Position numbers and translations under genes: made by a program. A stretch of 64,000 bases of DNA from Synechococcus sp. PROS-7-1 (GTDB lineage Bacteria > Cyanobacteriota > Cyanobacteriia > PCC-6307 > Cyanobiaceae): the NCBI RefSeq assembly GCF_014279795.1, contig NZ_CP047945.1, forward strand, positions 826,572 through 890,571. The letters are read 5' to 3'. This document shows positions 9,898 to 19,264 of this stretch, one piece after another. The notes beneath the pieces were generated by a model. The model made no database searches. It worked only from the letters and a program-made list of their open reading frames with translations, and was not told the origin of the DNA. Each line of letters opens with the position of its first letter. Within the stretch, counting starts at the first letter, position 1.

Positions 9898-12093
9898 TCA
9901 GCTGCGCAGATCGAAGCGGTCGAGCTCCATCACCTTCACCCAGGCTTTGACGAAGTCGGCCACAAAGCGGCTGCCGCCATCGTTCTGGGCGTACACCTCA
10001 ACAATGGCGCGAAGCTGGCTGTTGGATCCAAACACCAGGTCGGCGCGGCTCGCGCTCCAGCGTTCGGCACCGGTTGCGCTGTCGCGACCGATGTAGGCAT
10101 CCTGTGTCTCGCTGGTTGGCGTCCAGCGGGTTGTCATGTCCAGCAGGTTCACACAGAAATCGTTGCTAAGTACGCCAACGTTCTGGGTGAACACGCCTTG
10201 ACGGTTGCCGGCGGTGTTCGCTCCCAACACGCGCAGACCCGCCAGCAGCACGGTCATTTCAGGGGCGCTGAGCGTGAGCAGCTGGGCTTTGTCGATGAGC
10301 AACTCCTCGGCCCGCAGGGGAAGGCCGCTGCGCCGCCAGTTGCGGAATCCGTCGGCCAAGGGCTTGAGCACATTGAACGACGCGGTATCGGTTTGCTCCG
10401 GGCCCGCATCGCTGCGCCCAGGACGGAAGGGCACCACCACGGTGTGTCCGCCATCAGCGGCAGCCTTCTCCACGGCTGCACACCCTCCCAGCACGATCAA
10501 ATCAGCGATCGAGACCGACTTGCCATCGTTGGAGCTGCTGTTGAACTGAGACTGAATCGTCTCCAGCGCCGTGAGCACACCATTGAGTTGCTCGGGGTCG
10601 TTCACCTCCCAGGTGCGTTGGGGCAGCAGCCGGATGCGTCCGCCATTGGCGCCCCCTCGGCGATCGGATCCGCGGAACGTGGATGCTGAGCCCCAGGCTG
10701 TTGCCACGAGGGCAGAAATGCTTTGGCCACTGGCCAGGATCTGCTGCTTGAGGTTGCTGATTTCAGCCTCATCAATCAAGGGGTGGGTGACGGGCGGAAC
10801 GGGGTCCTGCCAGATCTGCACCTCCTCGGGAACATCCGGTCCGAGGTAAAGGGCGCGGGGGCCGAGATCGCGATGGGTGAGTTTGAACCAGGCCCGGGCA
10901 AACGCATCGGCGAACGCCTCCTGGTCGAGATGGAAGCGCCGGGCCACCGGCTCCATGATCGCGTCGTGCCTGAGGGACAGATCAGCGGTGGTCATGATCG
11001 GAGCGGATGACTTTCCGGCCACATGGGCATCGGGAATCATGTGCTCGGGCTTCACATCCTTGGCCGTCCACTGCCAAGCGCCTGCTGGGCTCTTGGTGAG
11101 CTCCCACTCGTAGGTGAACATCATCTGGAAATAGCCCTGATCCCATCGGGTGGGGTTCGGTTTCCAGGCGCCTTCGATGCCACTGGTGATGGTGTGCTCG
11201 CCTTTGCCCGATTCGTAGGTATTGCGCCATCCAAGGCCCTGCTCATGCAGAGCAGCACCTTCCGGTTCGGCCTCAAGGTTGCTGTCTGGGGCGGCTCCAT
11301 GGCACTTGCCGAAGGTGTGTCCCCCGGCCACAAGAGCCACGGTTTCCTCCACGGTCATGCCCATGCGCGCAAAGGTCTCACGCACGTCGCGTCCAGAGGC
11401 CACGGGATCCGGTTCACCGTGGGGACCTTCGGGATTCACGTAGATGAGCCCCATCTCCACAGCGGCCAGAGGCTGGTCAAGCTCTCCTTTGTCGTTGCGG
11501 CGCTCATCCTTGAGCCAGCCGGTTTCCTTTCCCCAGAACACATCCTCTTCCGGTTGCCAGATGTCCTCTCGGCCGCCGGCGAAGCCGAAGGTGCGGAAGC
11601 CCATGGATTCCAGGGCCACATTGCCCGAAAGGATGATCAGATCAGCCCAGGAGATGGCATTGCCGTACTTGCGCTTGATCGGCCACAGCAGGCGCCTGGC
11701 CTTGTCGAGGTTGGTGTTGTCAGGCCAGCTGTTGAGGGGGGCAAAGCGTTGATTGCCGTGGCCGGCACCGCCACGTCCATCCCCCGTGCGATAGGTGCCG
11801 GCGCTGTGCCAGGCCAGACGGATGAACAGTGCTCCGTAATGGCCCCAGTCGGCGGGCCACCAGTCTTGAGAGTCGGTCATCAGCGCCTGAAGGTCTGCCT
11901 TCAGGGCGCTGTAATCCAGTGCGGCGAAAGCCGACGGGTAATCGAATGCGTCACCGAGGGGATTGGAGGCCGGGTGATGCTGGTGCAGGATCCCGAGGTT
12001 GATCTGATTGGGCCACCAATCGCCGTTGCCTGTATTGCCTGCGGGTGTGACCGCACCGGTGTGGCCACTGAAGGGGCATTTCAGATCAGACAT
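9898..12093 (-). CDS. katG: Catalase-peroxidase
   Basis: KatG is a haem enzyme that removes hydrogen peroxide by catalase and peroxidase chemistry in the cytoplasm. The 731-residue length is typical. Visible features are the distal haem motif [11 protein letters not shown] with Trp and His, [21 protein letters not shown], the Tyr of [11 protein letters not shown] that forms the Met-Tyr-Trp adduct, [11 protein letters not shown] with the proximal His, and a second, haem-free C-terminal repeat from about residue 430. It stands alone between convergent HIT and upstream DUF1993; no OxyR-type regulator is adjacent. Not all picocyanobacteria keep katG, so its presence is ecologically informative. 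Confidence 0.97.
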   Translation of the reverse strand: MSDLKCPFSGHTGAVTPAGNTGNGDWWPNQINLGILHQHHPASNPLGDAFDYPSAFAALDYSALKADLQALMTDSQDWWPADWGHYGALFIRLAWHSAGTYRTGDGRGGAGHGNQRFAPLNSWPDNTNLDKARRLLWPIKRKYGNAISWADLIILSGNVALESMGFRTFGFAGGREDIWQPEEDVFWGKETGWLKDERRNDKGELDQPLAAVEMGLIYVNPEGPHGEPDPVASGRDVRETFARMGMTVEETVALVAGGHTFGKCHGAAPDSNLEAEPEGAALHEQGLGWRNTYESGKGEHTITSGIEGAWKPNPTRWDQGYFQMMFTYEWELTKSPAGAWQWTAKDVKPEHMIPDAHVAGKSSAPIMTTADLSLRHDAIMEPVARRFHLDQEAFADAFARAWFKLTHRDLGPRALYLGPDVPEEVQIWQDPVPPVTHPLIDEAEISNLKQQILASGQSISALVATAWGSASTFRGSDRRGGANGGRIRLLPQRTWEVNDPEQLNGVLTALETIQSQFNSSSNDGKSVSIADLIVLGGCAAVEKAAADGGHTVVVPFRPGRSDAGPEQTDTASFNVLKPLADGFRNWRRSGLPLRAEELLIDKAQLLTLSAPEMTVLLAGLRVLGANTAGNRQGVFTQNVGVLSNDFCVNLLDMTTRWTPTSETQDAYIGRDSATGAERWSASRADLVFGSNSQLRAIVEVYAQNDGGSRFVADFVKAWVKVMELDRFDLRS

Positions 12094-12200
12094 TCGAGGC
12101 GAACAACAGGCTCTTTTGAGACCTTATTCATCGATTCTGTTCTGTGCCAATGATCCACAGCACATGGGAAGGGGCTAAAGCACCTGCAGGGCTGCTGAGC

Positions 12201-12731
12201 TCAGGAGCTGCTTAATTCCATCCCCAGAAAATCACGCTTGCCGATGTTGACGCCGTTGTGGCGAAGAATGGCGTAGGCCGTCGTGGTGTGGAAATACACG
12301 TTGGGCAGAAGGAAGTCGGTGAGGAACTCGAGGGCGTTGAAGGTGAGTTGGCCGCCACCGAAACTCTTGGGGATCGGCATGGTCACGGTGGTTTGTTCTT
12401 TGCCGATGAACGCTTCTGCAGGGAATTCCCCCAGTTGGGACAGGGTGGTGTCGATGCGGGCGATCAGTCCCTCAAAAGTGGGCGCATTGTCGGGAAGGGA
12501 TGACGGCTCTTCGCCAATGAGCCGTGCCGCTCCTCGTCGGGCGATGTCGGTGGCAGCTTGCACCTGTTGCTGAAGGTCGAACATGTCGGGGTACAGCCGG
12601 CTTGCGAGCAGCACGGATTCATCGATTCCCCTTGCTTCAAGATCCGCGGCCGCCAGGCGCAGAATGAGCTGAAGATTGGTGAGGATCCGTCTGAGCTGCC
12701 GGATGGCCAGGGTGTGCAGATCGGTGCTCAT
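12201..12731 (-). CDS. DUF1993 family protein
   Basis: The 176-residue soluble protein matches DUF1993: an N-terminal helix with LHTLAIRQLRRILTNLQLIL, then RLYPDMFDLQQQVQAATDIARRG around residue 45 and the C-terminal LPNVYFHTTTAYAILRHNGV. The family has a DinB-like helical bundle with no assigned function, often found near stress genes. The ATG at 12731 gives MSTDLHTL; longer upstream extensions overlap the kinase gene and look like noncoding sequence. Confidence 0.85.
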   Translation of the reverse strand: MSTDLHTLAIRQLRRILTNLQLILRLAAADLEARGIDESVLLASRLYPDMFDLQQQVQAATDIARRGAARLIGEEPSSLPDNAPTFEGLIARIDTTLSQLGEFPAEAFIGKEQTTVTMPIPKSFGGGQLTFNALEFLTDFLLPNVYFHTTTAYAILRHNGVNIGKRDFLGMELSSS

Positions 12732-12756
12732 GCACGGTGCTGAGGGAATCCCACTC

Positions 12757-13590
12757 CTAGCCATAGGGACCGAAACGGGTGGCGCAGGCAGCACCACAGC
12801 GCGCACCGAGCTGGACTGCATCAGCAACCTCCCATCCCGCGGCCAGGCCAGCAGTGACTCCTGCAGCAAAACTGTCGCCGCAGCCATAGGACTCGACCAT
12901 CGGCCCAGGAAGAGGCTCTGGTGCGAAGCGACCTCCAGGAATGAGGAGGCCACCCTCGGCACCTTCCGTGGCGATGCGCAACATGGGGGCAGGATCAGGG
13001 CTCCCCTCGGGCAGCTGTTCGCTGGGATCGAGGCCACTGCCGATCAAGGCATCCAGTGGAACCGATGCCTCCTGAAGCACCGGCAGACGGAGCCTTGGCG
13101 TGGCTGTCAGCACCCTGGCTTGTCGGGCAAGGCGCAGGCCAGCGGCATCGGTCGCTGACACAAACACGCCATCGCACTGCGCCAAGCGTTCCCAGCCGAG
13201 GGCGTCCTCTGCGCAGGGGGTGAGGCGTTCCCCGATCACGGTGATTGCCCGGTCGCCGCCAGGATCCATCAGGCTGATGCCACGCCGGCTCGGGGTGTCG
13301 CGCCAGGCGATCACAGGTTCTACCCCCAGTTCCCGTAGGCGTTGTTCACTGCGTTGTCCGATGGCGTCAGAGCCGAGAGCGGTAAAAAACAGCACCCTGC
13401 GCCCAGTGAGACGCGCCAGTTGAACAGCGACAACGGCTCCCGCACCGGCCGGTTCCTCGAGGGATCGGCAGGCACGGCTGATGCGGCCTGGCTGGGGCAG
13501 GCCATCCACTTCCAGAAAGGTGACCCATTCCTGATGACCGATCACAGCCAGGTTCAATGCAGACAGGTCTGGCAGGTCGCTCAAAGACAC
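12757..13590 (-). CDS. PfkB-family carbohydrate kinase
   Basis: PfkB kinases phosphorylate sugars, nucleosides or similar alcohols with ATP. The C-terminal signature is present as VESYGCGDSFAAGVTAG near residue 240, with the catalytic Asp in GCGDSF; Thr-Gly-Ala of the canonical DTxGAGD is replaced by Tyr-Gly-Cys. A Gly-rich segment, EPAGAGAVVAVQLARL, near residue 45 fits the substrate lid. I chose the GTG at 13590, 4 bp after the preceding stop; a start at 13641 would overlap that gene by 47 nt. The substrate is unknown. Confidence 0.8.
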   Translation of the reverse strand: MSLSDLPDLSALNLAVIGHQEWVTFLEVDGLPQPGRISRACRSLEEPAGAGAVVAVQLARLTGRRVLFFTALGSDAIGQRSEQRLRELGVEPVIAWRDTPSRRGISLMDPGGDRAITVIGERLTPCAEDALGWERLAQCDGVFVSATDAAGLRLARQARVLTATPRLRLPVLQEASVPLDALIGSGLDPSEQLPEGSPDPAPMLRIATEGAEGGLLIPGGRFAPEPLPGPMVESYGCGDSFAAGVTAGLAAGWEVADAVQLGARCGAACATRFGPYG

Positions 13591-13594
13591 AGGA

Positions 13595-14170
13595 TTAAGG
13601 GGTGGGCAGAAGGGATTGGGCCGCATCACGCAAGCGCACATTGATCTTGCCGCCCACGGAGTTCACTTTGACTCCGCCGATGATGTTGAGCGTCTCCCCG
13701 TCGGGGGTGCTCACCTGCAGTGTTTCGCCATCCACCGCGCGAATCGAGACGGGATTCGAGACCTCTGAGACGACAATGGGGGTGTCCACATTCACATCAC
13801 TGTTCACTTCCAGCGGCGTGCTGGTGTCCACCTGAATCGGCCGGCTTAAGGACACTCCCTCCGGGACTTTGACGCTGCCGCTGACTGGAAGCGCCTTGAT
13901 GGCCTCGACGGACAGCGCACCCTCACTTTTGACGCGCACTGGAACCTTGAACTGCTCCACGCTCACGCCGCCGACGAGCTTCACCGGCAGGGGCTGGCTG
14001 AGAGGCAGACCGATGGGGATTGGCTTTCTCAGAATCTGGACGGCAGCGATGGCAACGGCCCAGGCCGCCAGGACGACGGCCAGGGGCCAGCGACTGGCCA
14101 TGAGCAAGTCGAACCAGCGGGGATCGTTCGCTTGCGTTCGCGTGTCGCCGCGGTCGGTCATGGCTGCCAT
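13595..14170 (-). CDS. Single-pass membrane protein with beta-rich exported domain
   Basis: The 191-residue protein has a basic N-terminus, one hydrophobic span (about 28-46) and a long Val/Pro/Ser-rich, beta-rich tail in which short V-containing strands repeat (VKVPEGV, VEVNSD, VNVDTPIVVSEV). This suggests a periplasmic repetitive fold. No known domain was recognised. It precedes the PfkB kinase by 4 bp and is likely co-transcribed. A second in-frame ATG at 14161 is possible. Confidence 0.65.
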   Translation of the reverse strand: MAAMTDRGDTRTQANDPRWFDLLMASRWPLAVVLAAWAVAIAAVQILRKPIPIGLPLSQPLPVKLVGGVSVEQFKVPVRVKSEGALSVEAIKALPVSGSVKVPEGVSLSRPIQVDTSTPLEVNSDVNVDTPIVVSEVSNPVSIRAVDGETLQVSTPDGETLNIIGGVKVNSVGGKINVRLRDAAQSLLPTP

Positions 14171-14240
14171 TTAACGAAATCAACCCGGTTGTACCGGGTT
14201 CTGGGAGCGGCAGCATGACTTTGAACGCCTGTTCAGGCAA

Positions 14241-14510
14241 TCAGAGTTCGTATTCTTCCTCGAATTGGCTCAGCAACCCCTTGTAGAGGGCAAGGGTTCC
14301 TTCACTTTCTTCGGTCACTCCCTCGGTTTCGTAGAGCTGGGCCAGATGGGCGCTGGCCACGTGCACGCGGGAAAACGCTTCCGCGTACTCGTTCTGGATG
14401 TCTTCTTCCCGGATATCCCGAATCATCGCGGAGATGAACTCCACCTTTTTCTGGGCGGCTTTGATGTCAGCCTCCATCTCCTTGCTGAGCTTGCGGCGCT
14501 TGCGAGGCAT
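14241..14510 (-). CDS. Small conserved-type hypothetical protein
   Basis: The protein has 89 residues, beginning MPRKRRKL, and is highly charged and helical throughout, with a basic N-terminus and an acidic C-terminus ending EEEYEL. There is no membrane segment. A longer version from 14546 would add 12 residues; the ATG at 14510 puts the basic cluster at the start. The helix-rich pattern suggests a small bundle or coiled coil; the family is not recognised. Confidence 0.6.
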   Translation of the reverse strand: MPRKRRKLSKEMEADIKAAQKKVEFISAMIRDIREEDIQNEYAEAFSRVHVASAHLAQLYETEGVTEESEGTLALYKGLLSQFEEEYEL

Positions 14511-14564
14511 GCCTCTGATCTGACAGCCCTCAACCCTAGAGCTCAAGGTGGAAGGTGGTGTGTA

Positions 14565-14801
14565 TCAGAAGCAGAAGGGCAAGTATTGGGCGCTGCAAGC
14601 GGCGTAGCCATCAACCAGGGGCCCCAGGCCGATCTGATGCAGGATCCCTTGTCCGGTCAACCCTTCGGTGATCACGCCAATCACAAAGCCGAGCATGGCG
14701 GCGCGACCGTTGAAGCGCTCGACGCGTGCCAGCTGCTCTTCATGGATGGCTCTGGCTGCAGAACCTTGGAACCAGCTGTCTTGTGCGGAATTACGTGCCA
14801 T
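14565..14801 (-). CDS. hli: High-light-inducible protein (HLIP)
   Basis: This 78-residue one-helix protein carries the chlorophyll-binding helix ARVERFNGRAAMLGFVIGVI, with the ExxNxR signature of the LHC/ELIP superfamily. HLIPs sit in the thylakoid membrane, bind chlorophyll and carotenoid, quench energy and protect photosystem II or pigment synthesis under high light. The rest, GLTGQGILHQIGLG, is typical. It is expected to be stress-induced, though no promoter element was identified. Confidence 0.95.
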   Translation of the reverse strand: MARNSAQDSWFQGSAARAIHEEQLARVERFNGRAAMLGFVIGVITEGLTGQGILHQIGLGPLVDGYAACSAQYLPFCF

Positions 14802-14858
14802 GACCTGCTCTCGCTGTAATACAACAAATAGTAACAGTGGTTTGACGATTGCCTTCAG

Positions 14859-15512
14859 TTAAGGTTTCTTCCACTCCACTGGCTTTTTGCGTTGGGGGTA
14901 AAGCTCACGGCAGAGCGGACACACCGTGCCGTCGCAGCCTCGAGCGGTGCAATGGTCCCGCCCGTAAAAAATGATCTGCAGATGCAGTTTGTTCCAGGAG
15001 TCTCTGGGAAACAGACTCTTGAGATCCTTTTCGGTTGTCGCGACCGACTCTCCGCTGCTGAGCCCCCAGCGCTGGGCCAGGCGATGGATGTGGGTGTCGA
15101 CCGGGAATGCCGGAACACCGAATGCCTGAGCCATCACCACACTGGCGGTTTTGTGACCCACGCCCGGCAGCGCTTCAAGCTCCTCGAAGCTGGCCGGAAC
15201 CTGGCCTGCATGCACATTCACAAGGATGTGGGCCAGTTTGTGCACATTCCTGGACTTGGTTTTGGCCAGGCCAAGCTGGCGGATATGGGAAAGGATCTCT
15301 TTTTCATCGAGGGCTGCCATCGCCTCTGGGGTGGGGCCTGCGGCAAACAGTGCGGGTGTGACCTCGTTGACCTTTTTATCGGTGCACTGGGCGCTGAGCA
15401 GAACCGCGATCAGCAGGGTGAAGGGATCGCTGTGATCGAGGGGGATCGGAGGTTCGGGATAGCGCGCGTTCAATCGCTCCAGAACCACGGCCGCCCGCTC
15501 GCGCTTCTTCAT
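14859..15512 (-). CDS. nth: Endonuclease III
   Basis: Endonuclease III removes oxidised pyrimidines and nicks the abasic site in base-excision repair. The 217-residue protein has the helix-hairpin-helix LPGVGHKTASVV with the catalytic Lys, and the catalytic Asp in FPVDTHIHRL. The C-terminal iron-sulfur region is unusual: CTARGCDGTVCPLC has spacing C-x4-C-x4-C-x2-C instead of the classical C-x6-C-x2-C-x5-C. The protein starts at ATG 15512. Confidence 0.95.
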   Translation of the reverse strand: MKKRERAAVVLERLNARYPEPPIPLDHSDPFTLLIAVLLSAQCTDKKVNEVTPALFAAGPTPEAMAALDEKEILSHIRQLGLAKTKSRNVHKLAHILVNVHAGQVPASFEELEALPGVGHKTASVVMAQAFGVPAFPVDTHIHRLAQRWGLSSGESVATTEKDLKSLFPRDSWNKLHLQIIFYGRDHCTARGCDGTVCPLCRELYPQRKKPVEWKKP

Positions 15513-15589
15513 GACGCTGCAACGAAAGCGTCATCGTTGCAGCGCTTTCTTCCGGATGCGAGCATCAACGACTGCTGACGGCACAGTTG

Positions 15590-15763
15590 ATGAGCTCCCA
15601 GGAGTCCAGACCCGAATCCGACACGCTGAACGCCTACGAACGGGTGGTGCAGAAAGAAGAGGAAGCGGCGGCGAAGCGGGCGAAGGCTGCAGATGCAAAA
15701 GAGGATGATCCCAGCGATCTCTACCGACAGCACAGCCATCAGCAGTCGATGGAGGGGGGTTGA
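15590..15763 (+). CDS. Small charged protein, 57 aa
   Basis: The frame encodes MSSQESRPES followed by a helical, Glu/Ala/Lys-rich middle (QKEEEAAAKRAKAADAKEDD) and the end SMEGG. Composition looks protein-like, and the frame spans the whole gap between nth and the next minus-strand gene. The ribosome-binding site is weak. No family recognised. Confidence 0.55.
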   Translation: MSSQESRPESDTLNAYERVVQKEEEAAAKRAKAADAKEDDPSDLYRQHSHQQSMEGG

Positions 15764-15770
15764 GGCTGAA

Positions 15771-16013
15771 TCAGGACCCCGGTTGAATTGCTTTCTTCAC
15801 AGACTCAACACCCTTTTGGATTGCTTCGGCGGGAGCCTTGATCATCTGCTGTTTGGTGTTTGACCAGATGTTGATGGCGTACACGATGGATCCGCCGATG
15901 ATCAGCGCGGCCACCACCAAGCCGATGCCGTTGCCTCCCTGCTTGATCACCACGGGTTGTTGCTGATCCTGTTCGTTCATGGCCGAGGACATTCCTTGAG
16001 TGGTTGTAGCCAT
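15771..16013 (-). CDS. Small single-span membrane protein
   Basis: Eighty residues: a Gln-rich N-terminal part, a hydrophobic span about residues 28-46 (GIGLVVAALIIGGSIVYAI), and an amphipathic C-terminal helix with Lys and Gln. The form suggests a small membrane-associated protein. It runs convergent with the 57-residue frame at 15590. No family recognised. Confidence 0.6.
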   Translation of the reverse strand: MATTTQGMSSAMNEQDQQQPVVIKQGGNGIGLVVAALIIGGSIVYAINIWSNTKQQMIKAPAEAIQKGVESVKKAIQPGS

Positions 16014-16078
16014 CGGATCGTTTTCTGGCTGCTGAGTGGATTTGATCTACGGTCAAATCTGATGTCGCCTTCCCCTCC

Positions 16079-16306
16079 TTGAACAGCACAACCCGGGGAG
16101 TGATCTATGTGTCGGTGTGGGTGGTGATCTGGGGCACCGCTTCGTCGCTTGTTGACTGGCTTCTGTTGAATGCCGATCTTTATGAGACCGGCAGTTTTGG
16201 TCAGGTGGCCACCTTCGTTGGCTACGGAGCGGCCGCTGCTGTTCTGGCCGTTAAGACGTCAGGACGTTTCCTCATCAGTGGTCGTCAGGATGACCCTGAA
16301 GCCTGA
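16079..16306 (+). CDS. Small membrane protein, two predicted spans
   Basis: Seventy-five residues with hydrophobic stretches around 8-28 and 43-60, separated by LLNADLYETGSFGQ. It starts with TTG at 16079 or possibly GTG at 16100, as no ATG fits. The 3' end overlaps the end of the rhomboid gene by 22 nt tail to tail. The family is not recognised. Confidence 0.6.
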   Translation: MNSTTRGVIYVSVWVVIWGTASSLVDWLLLNADLYETGSFGQVATFVGYGAAAAVLAVKTSGRFLISGRQDDPEA

Positions 16307-16824
16307 GGCTCTTTTTGAACGACTTTCGCTGCGATCAGTCCGGCGATGAATCCTGTGGCATGGCCGATCCAGCTCACACCAGCCGGTGACGCCCAGGGCA
16401 GAAGTCCTGGCAAGGCACTGCCGAACAGCAAGAGCGTGATCAGGCTTAAGAGGATGGCCAGAGGCCGCCGTTCGAGAAAGCCGATCAACAGCAGGTAGCC
16501 GAGGAGTCCGTACACCACGCCCGAGAGGCCATGGGCTCCGACGGGCCAGAAGAGCCACACCGGGATCTCCATCAAGATGACCGCGATCCAAACGGCGAGA
16601 TAAGCCCTGGCGCTGCGTGCGAGCACCAGGTAGCTGAGGGGAAGAAACACGAGGGTGTTGGCGAGCAGATGCCCGAAGCCCCCATGGCTGAAGGGGGCTG
16701 TGACCAGTGACCACCAGGGTGTCCCCGGGCCCATGGCCAGATTCCAGCCACCAGCGAAAACCAGTTGATCGATCAGCTCCTGGAGCCAGGCGATGCCGAG
16801 GAGGATCAGCGGTAACGCGGTCAC
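16285..16824 (-). CDS. Rhomboid-family intramembrane serine protease
   Basis: Rhomboids cleave membrane helices inside the bilayer. The 179-residue protein has about six hydrophobic segments, the HGGFGHLLANTLVF motif (HxxxHxxxN type) after the first span, catalytic Ser in GLSGVVYGLLGY (about residue 101) and catalytic His in GHATGF near residue 157. The GTG start overlaps the stop of the SIMPL gene by 4 bp, so both are co-translated. Confidence 0.9.
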   Translation of the reverse strand: MTALPLILLGIAWLQELIDQLVFAGGWNLAMGPGTPWWSLVTAPFSHGGFGHLLANTLVFLPLSYLVLARSARAYLAVWIAVILMEIPVWLFWPVGAHGLSGVVYGLLGYLLLIGFLERRPLAILLSLITLLLFGSALPGLLPWASPAGVSWIGHATGFIAGLIAAKVVQKEPQASGSS

Positions 16825-17597
16825 TGAACGCGGAACGTCACACCCATCACGGCAGTGATGTCTTTCTCGATTGTGCGGGTGTCGTACGAGCCATAGCGGC
16901 CCATGTCCGTTGAATTCGGGACTGTGATCTGAAATGTGCCCGTATCGGCTTTGGTGATGGCCCCAATTCCGGATCCTGCCTGCCCTGCAATGGCCACGGC
17001 GCGTTTGCGCGCGTCGGCCGTGGCTTTGGCGAGCATGTCGACGCGTTTGTCGGCGAGTTTCGTGTAAGTGTAAGAAGGCGGCTGAATCGTGAGCGAGACG
17101 CCATCACCGACCAGTGAACCGATGGATCGGGACACCTTGCTGATCAGATTCACATCGGGGGTGCTGATGCGGATCGGCTGCCGGGCCGACCACTCGGTTT
17201 TGATCAAGGCCCCGTTCACGCGGTTGCGGATGTCGTTGCTCGACGACTCGAGAACCGCGAGCTGAACCGAGCCATCGGGAACGCCCTGCGTCCGCAGAAA
17301 CGCCAGTGTTTGCTGAAGATCAGGCTGCACGGCCTGATACGCGGCTTGCTGGCTTGCCCCGCTGCCTTGAACCACCACGGTCCAGTCGGCGTAGTCACTG
17401 CGGATTCGTTCTGTGCTGGCTCCCGTCACGGTGATGGTGTCCGCGGCTGTGCGGATCCCTTTCACGGCCACAGCACCGGCCACCACCAGTCCTGCGCTGA
17501 GCACGACCATGGGCAGCACCAGCGGAGGCGTCCGGCGGATCCATCCCATGAAGCCGCTCGCCGGCACGTGTTGGGATTGGGTTTCGATTCCGTCCAC
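16821..17597 (-). CDS. SIMPL-domain (DUF541) exported protein
   Basis: The 258-residue protein has an N-terminal membrane anchor (about 28-50) and a SIMPL/DUF541 domain. Matches include ITVTGASTERIRSDYADWTV near residue 55 and the AKATADARKRAVAIAGQAG helix near residue 190. Bacterial relatives are periplasmic, often assembling into oligomers, with roles in oxidative-stress tolerance. The start is a GTG; a second start giving MGWIRRTPP (17549) is possible. It is the first gene of the pair with the rhomboid protease. Confidence 0.85.
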   Translation of the reverse strand: MDGIETQSQHVPASGFMGWIRRTPPLVLPMVVLSAGLVVAGAVAVKGIRTAADTITVTGASTERIRSDYADWTVVVQGSGASQQAAYQAVQPDLQQTLAFLRTQGVPDGSVQLAVLESSSNDIRNRVNGALIKTEWSARQPIRISTPDVNLISKVSRSIGSLVGDGVSLTIQPPSYTYTKLADKRVDMLAKATADARKRAVAIAGQAGSGIGAITKADTGTFQITVPNSTDMGRYGSYDTRTIEKDITAVMGVTFRVQ

Positions 17598-17680
17598 TGG
17601 ATAACGTTTGTTCGTATCAAAACCCTAGGGACTGCGTTGTCGCTCGGCATGGCCGCAACGGAGCGGAGCTGTGACCGGCT

Positions 17681-19249
17681 ATGAATCGTTCACTGCCCCC
17701 TGTGCACCTCTCCATGACCACCAAAACCGAGGTGATCGTGATTGGCAGCGGTATCGGTGGTTTGTGTTGTGCAGCCCTCTGTGCCCGTGCTGGCCATGAG
17801 GTGCTCGTGCTCGAGGCCCATGGGGCACCCGGTGGTGCTGCCCACGGCTTTCAGCGCCAGGGCTATCACTTCGAATCCGGTCCATCGCTGTGGAGTGGAC
17901 TGGGCCGGTGGCCCAGCAACAATCCTCTCGCTCAGATTCTTCGGGCTCTCGATGAACCAATCGAGGTGATGTCCTACCGGGACTGGGACGTTCTCTTCCC
18001 GGAAGGCCATCTCCGGATCGGCGTCGGCGCCGACGGCTTTGAGCAGGTGGTGCAACAACTTCGCGGTGATGCGGCCTTGGAGGAATGGCGGCGTTTCGCC
18101 AGAACGCTGCAGCCAATCGCAGCAGCGGCTGATGCCCTTCCCCTTCTGGCGCTTCCAGCGGGAGGGATCGATGGACTCGGGCCCCTTTTCAGACGCAGTG
18201 GCCGTTTGTTGCCGCACCTTCCGGCTCTTCGGCATCTCAGCGGTGCCTTTGGACCGCTTGTGGACCGTCATCTGACGGACCCCTTCTTGCGGCATTGGGT
18301 TGATCTTCTCTGCTTTCTGATCAGCGGGATGCCGATGGCGGACACCAACGCTGCGGCCATGGCCACCCTGTTCGGGGAGTGGTTTGATCCCGAGGCCTGT
18401 CTTGACTTTCCCAAGGGTGGAAGTGCCGGTGTTGTGAACGCTCTTGTGCGGGGCCTGCAAAAGCATGGGGGGACGTTGCGACTGGGTGCCCGGGTGAAGC
18501 AGATCAGGCTTGATGGCGATCGGGTGATCGGCGTGGAGCTCACCAACGGCGAGCAACTGGATGCGGATCACGTGGTGAGCAATGCCGACGCCTGGAGCAC
18601 GGCGGCGTTGCTGCCTGAAAATGGGGCGTTGCGATGGCGGCAGGATCGTTTGAGCACGCCCGCTTGCGGTTCATTCCTGCATCTTCATCTCGGGTTTGAT
18701 GCTGCCGGGTTGGACGATCTGCCGATCCACACCGTCTGGGTCGGGGACTGGGAGCGTGGCATCACCGCGGAGCGCAACGCGGTGGTGGTGTCAGTTCCGT
18801 CGGTGCTGGATCCCGGCATGGCCCCTGCCGGTCAGCACGTGTTGCATGCCTACACACCAGCGAATGAACCCTGGGAGCACTGGAGCGGGTTGAATCGATC
18901 CACGCCTGACTACGACCGCCAGCGTACTGATCGCTGTGGGGTGTTCTGGCATGTGCTGGAGCAGCGCATTCCGGATCTCCGCAGCCGGTGCCAGGTGGTG
19001 ATGGAGGGTACGCCGCTGACGCACCGCCATTATCTGTCGGTGCACAACGGCAGCTACGGCCCGGCCCTTTCCGCTGCTCAGGGCCTATTCCCTGGAGTGC
19101 AGACCCCGGTGAAGGGGCTTCTGCAGTGCGGTGCCAGCACCTTTCCTGGTATTGGCATTCCTCCGGTGGCCGCCAGCGGTGCGATGGCGGCCCATGCCAT
19201 TACCGGAAAGAAGGCCCAGTCCGAGCTGCTCGAGAGCCTGGCTCTTTGA
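17681..19249 (+). CDS. Phytoene-desaturase/carotenoid-isomerase-like FAD oxidoreductase
   Basis: The 522-residue protein has the dinucleotide-binding motif VIGSGIGGLCCAALCARAGHE (about 20-40), the Glu/Gly-rich continuation LEAHGAPGGAAHGF, and a C-terminal FAD segment, GASTFPGIGIPPVAASGAMAA. This is the layout of CrtI/CrtH/CrtO-type enzymes that desaturate, isomerise or oxygenate carotenoids. Which carotenoid step it serves cannot be decided. MTTKTEV at 17714 is an alternative start that removes 11 residues. It is divergent from the SIMPL gene. Confidence 0.85.
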   Translation: MNRSLPPVHLSMTTKTEVIVIGSGIGGLCCAALCARAGHEVLVLEAHGAPGGAAHGFQRQGYHFESGPSLWSGLGRWPSNNPLAQILRALDEPIEVMSYRDWDVLFPEGHLRIGVGADGFEQVVQQLRGDAALEEWRRFARTLQPIAAAADALPLLALPAGGIDGLGPLFRRSGRLLPHLPALRHLSGAFGPLVDRHLTDPFLRHWVDLLCFLISGMPMADTNAAAMATLFGEWFDPEACLDFPKGGSAGVVNALVRGLQKHGGTLRLGARVKQIRLDGDRVIGVELTNGEQLDADHVVSNADAWSTAALLPENGALRWRQDRLSTPACGSFLHLHLGFDAAGLDDLPIHTVWVGDWERGITAERNAVVVSVPSVLDPGMAPAGQHVLHAYTPANEPWEHWSGLNRSTPDYDRQRTDRCGVFWHVLEQRIPDLRSRCQVVMEGTPLTHRHYLSVHNGSYGPALSAAQGLFPGVQTPVKGLLQCGASTFPGIGIPPVAASGAMAAHAITGKKAQSELLESLAL

Positions 19250-19264
19250 CGCTCTAGGTCGATC

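Noticed and set aside
11023-12153. 376-residue open frame on the plus strand
   Set aside because: It is antisense to katG, has no recognisable domain and reflects the codon bias of the real gene.
13590-13641. Longer PfkB start at 13641
   Set aside because: It would overlap the upstream gene by 47 nt. The GTG at 13590 leaves a normal 4-bp gap.
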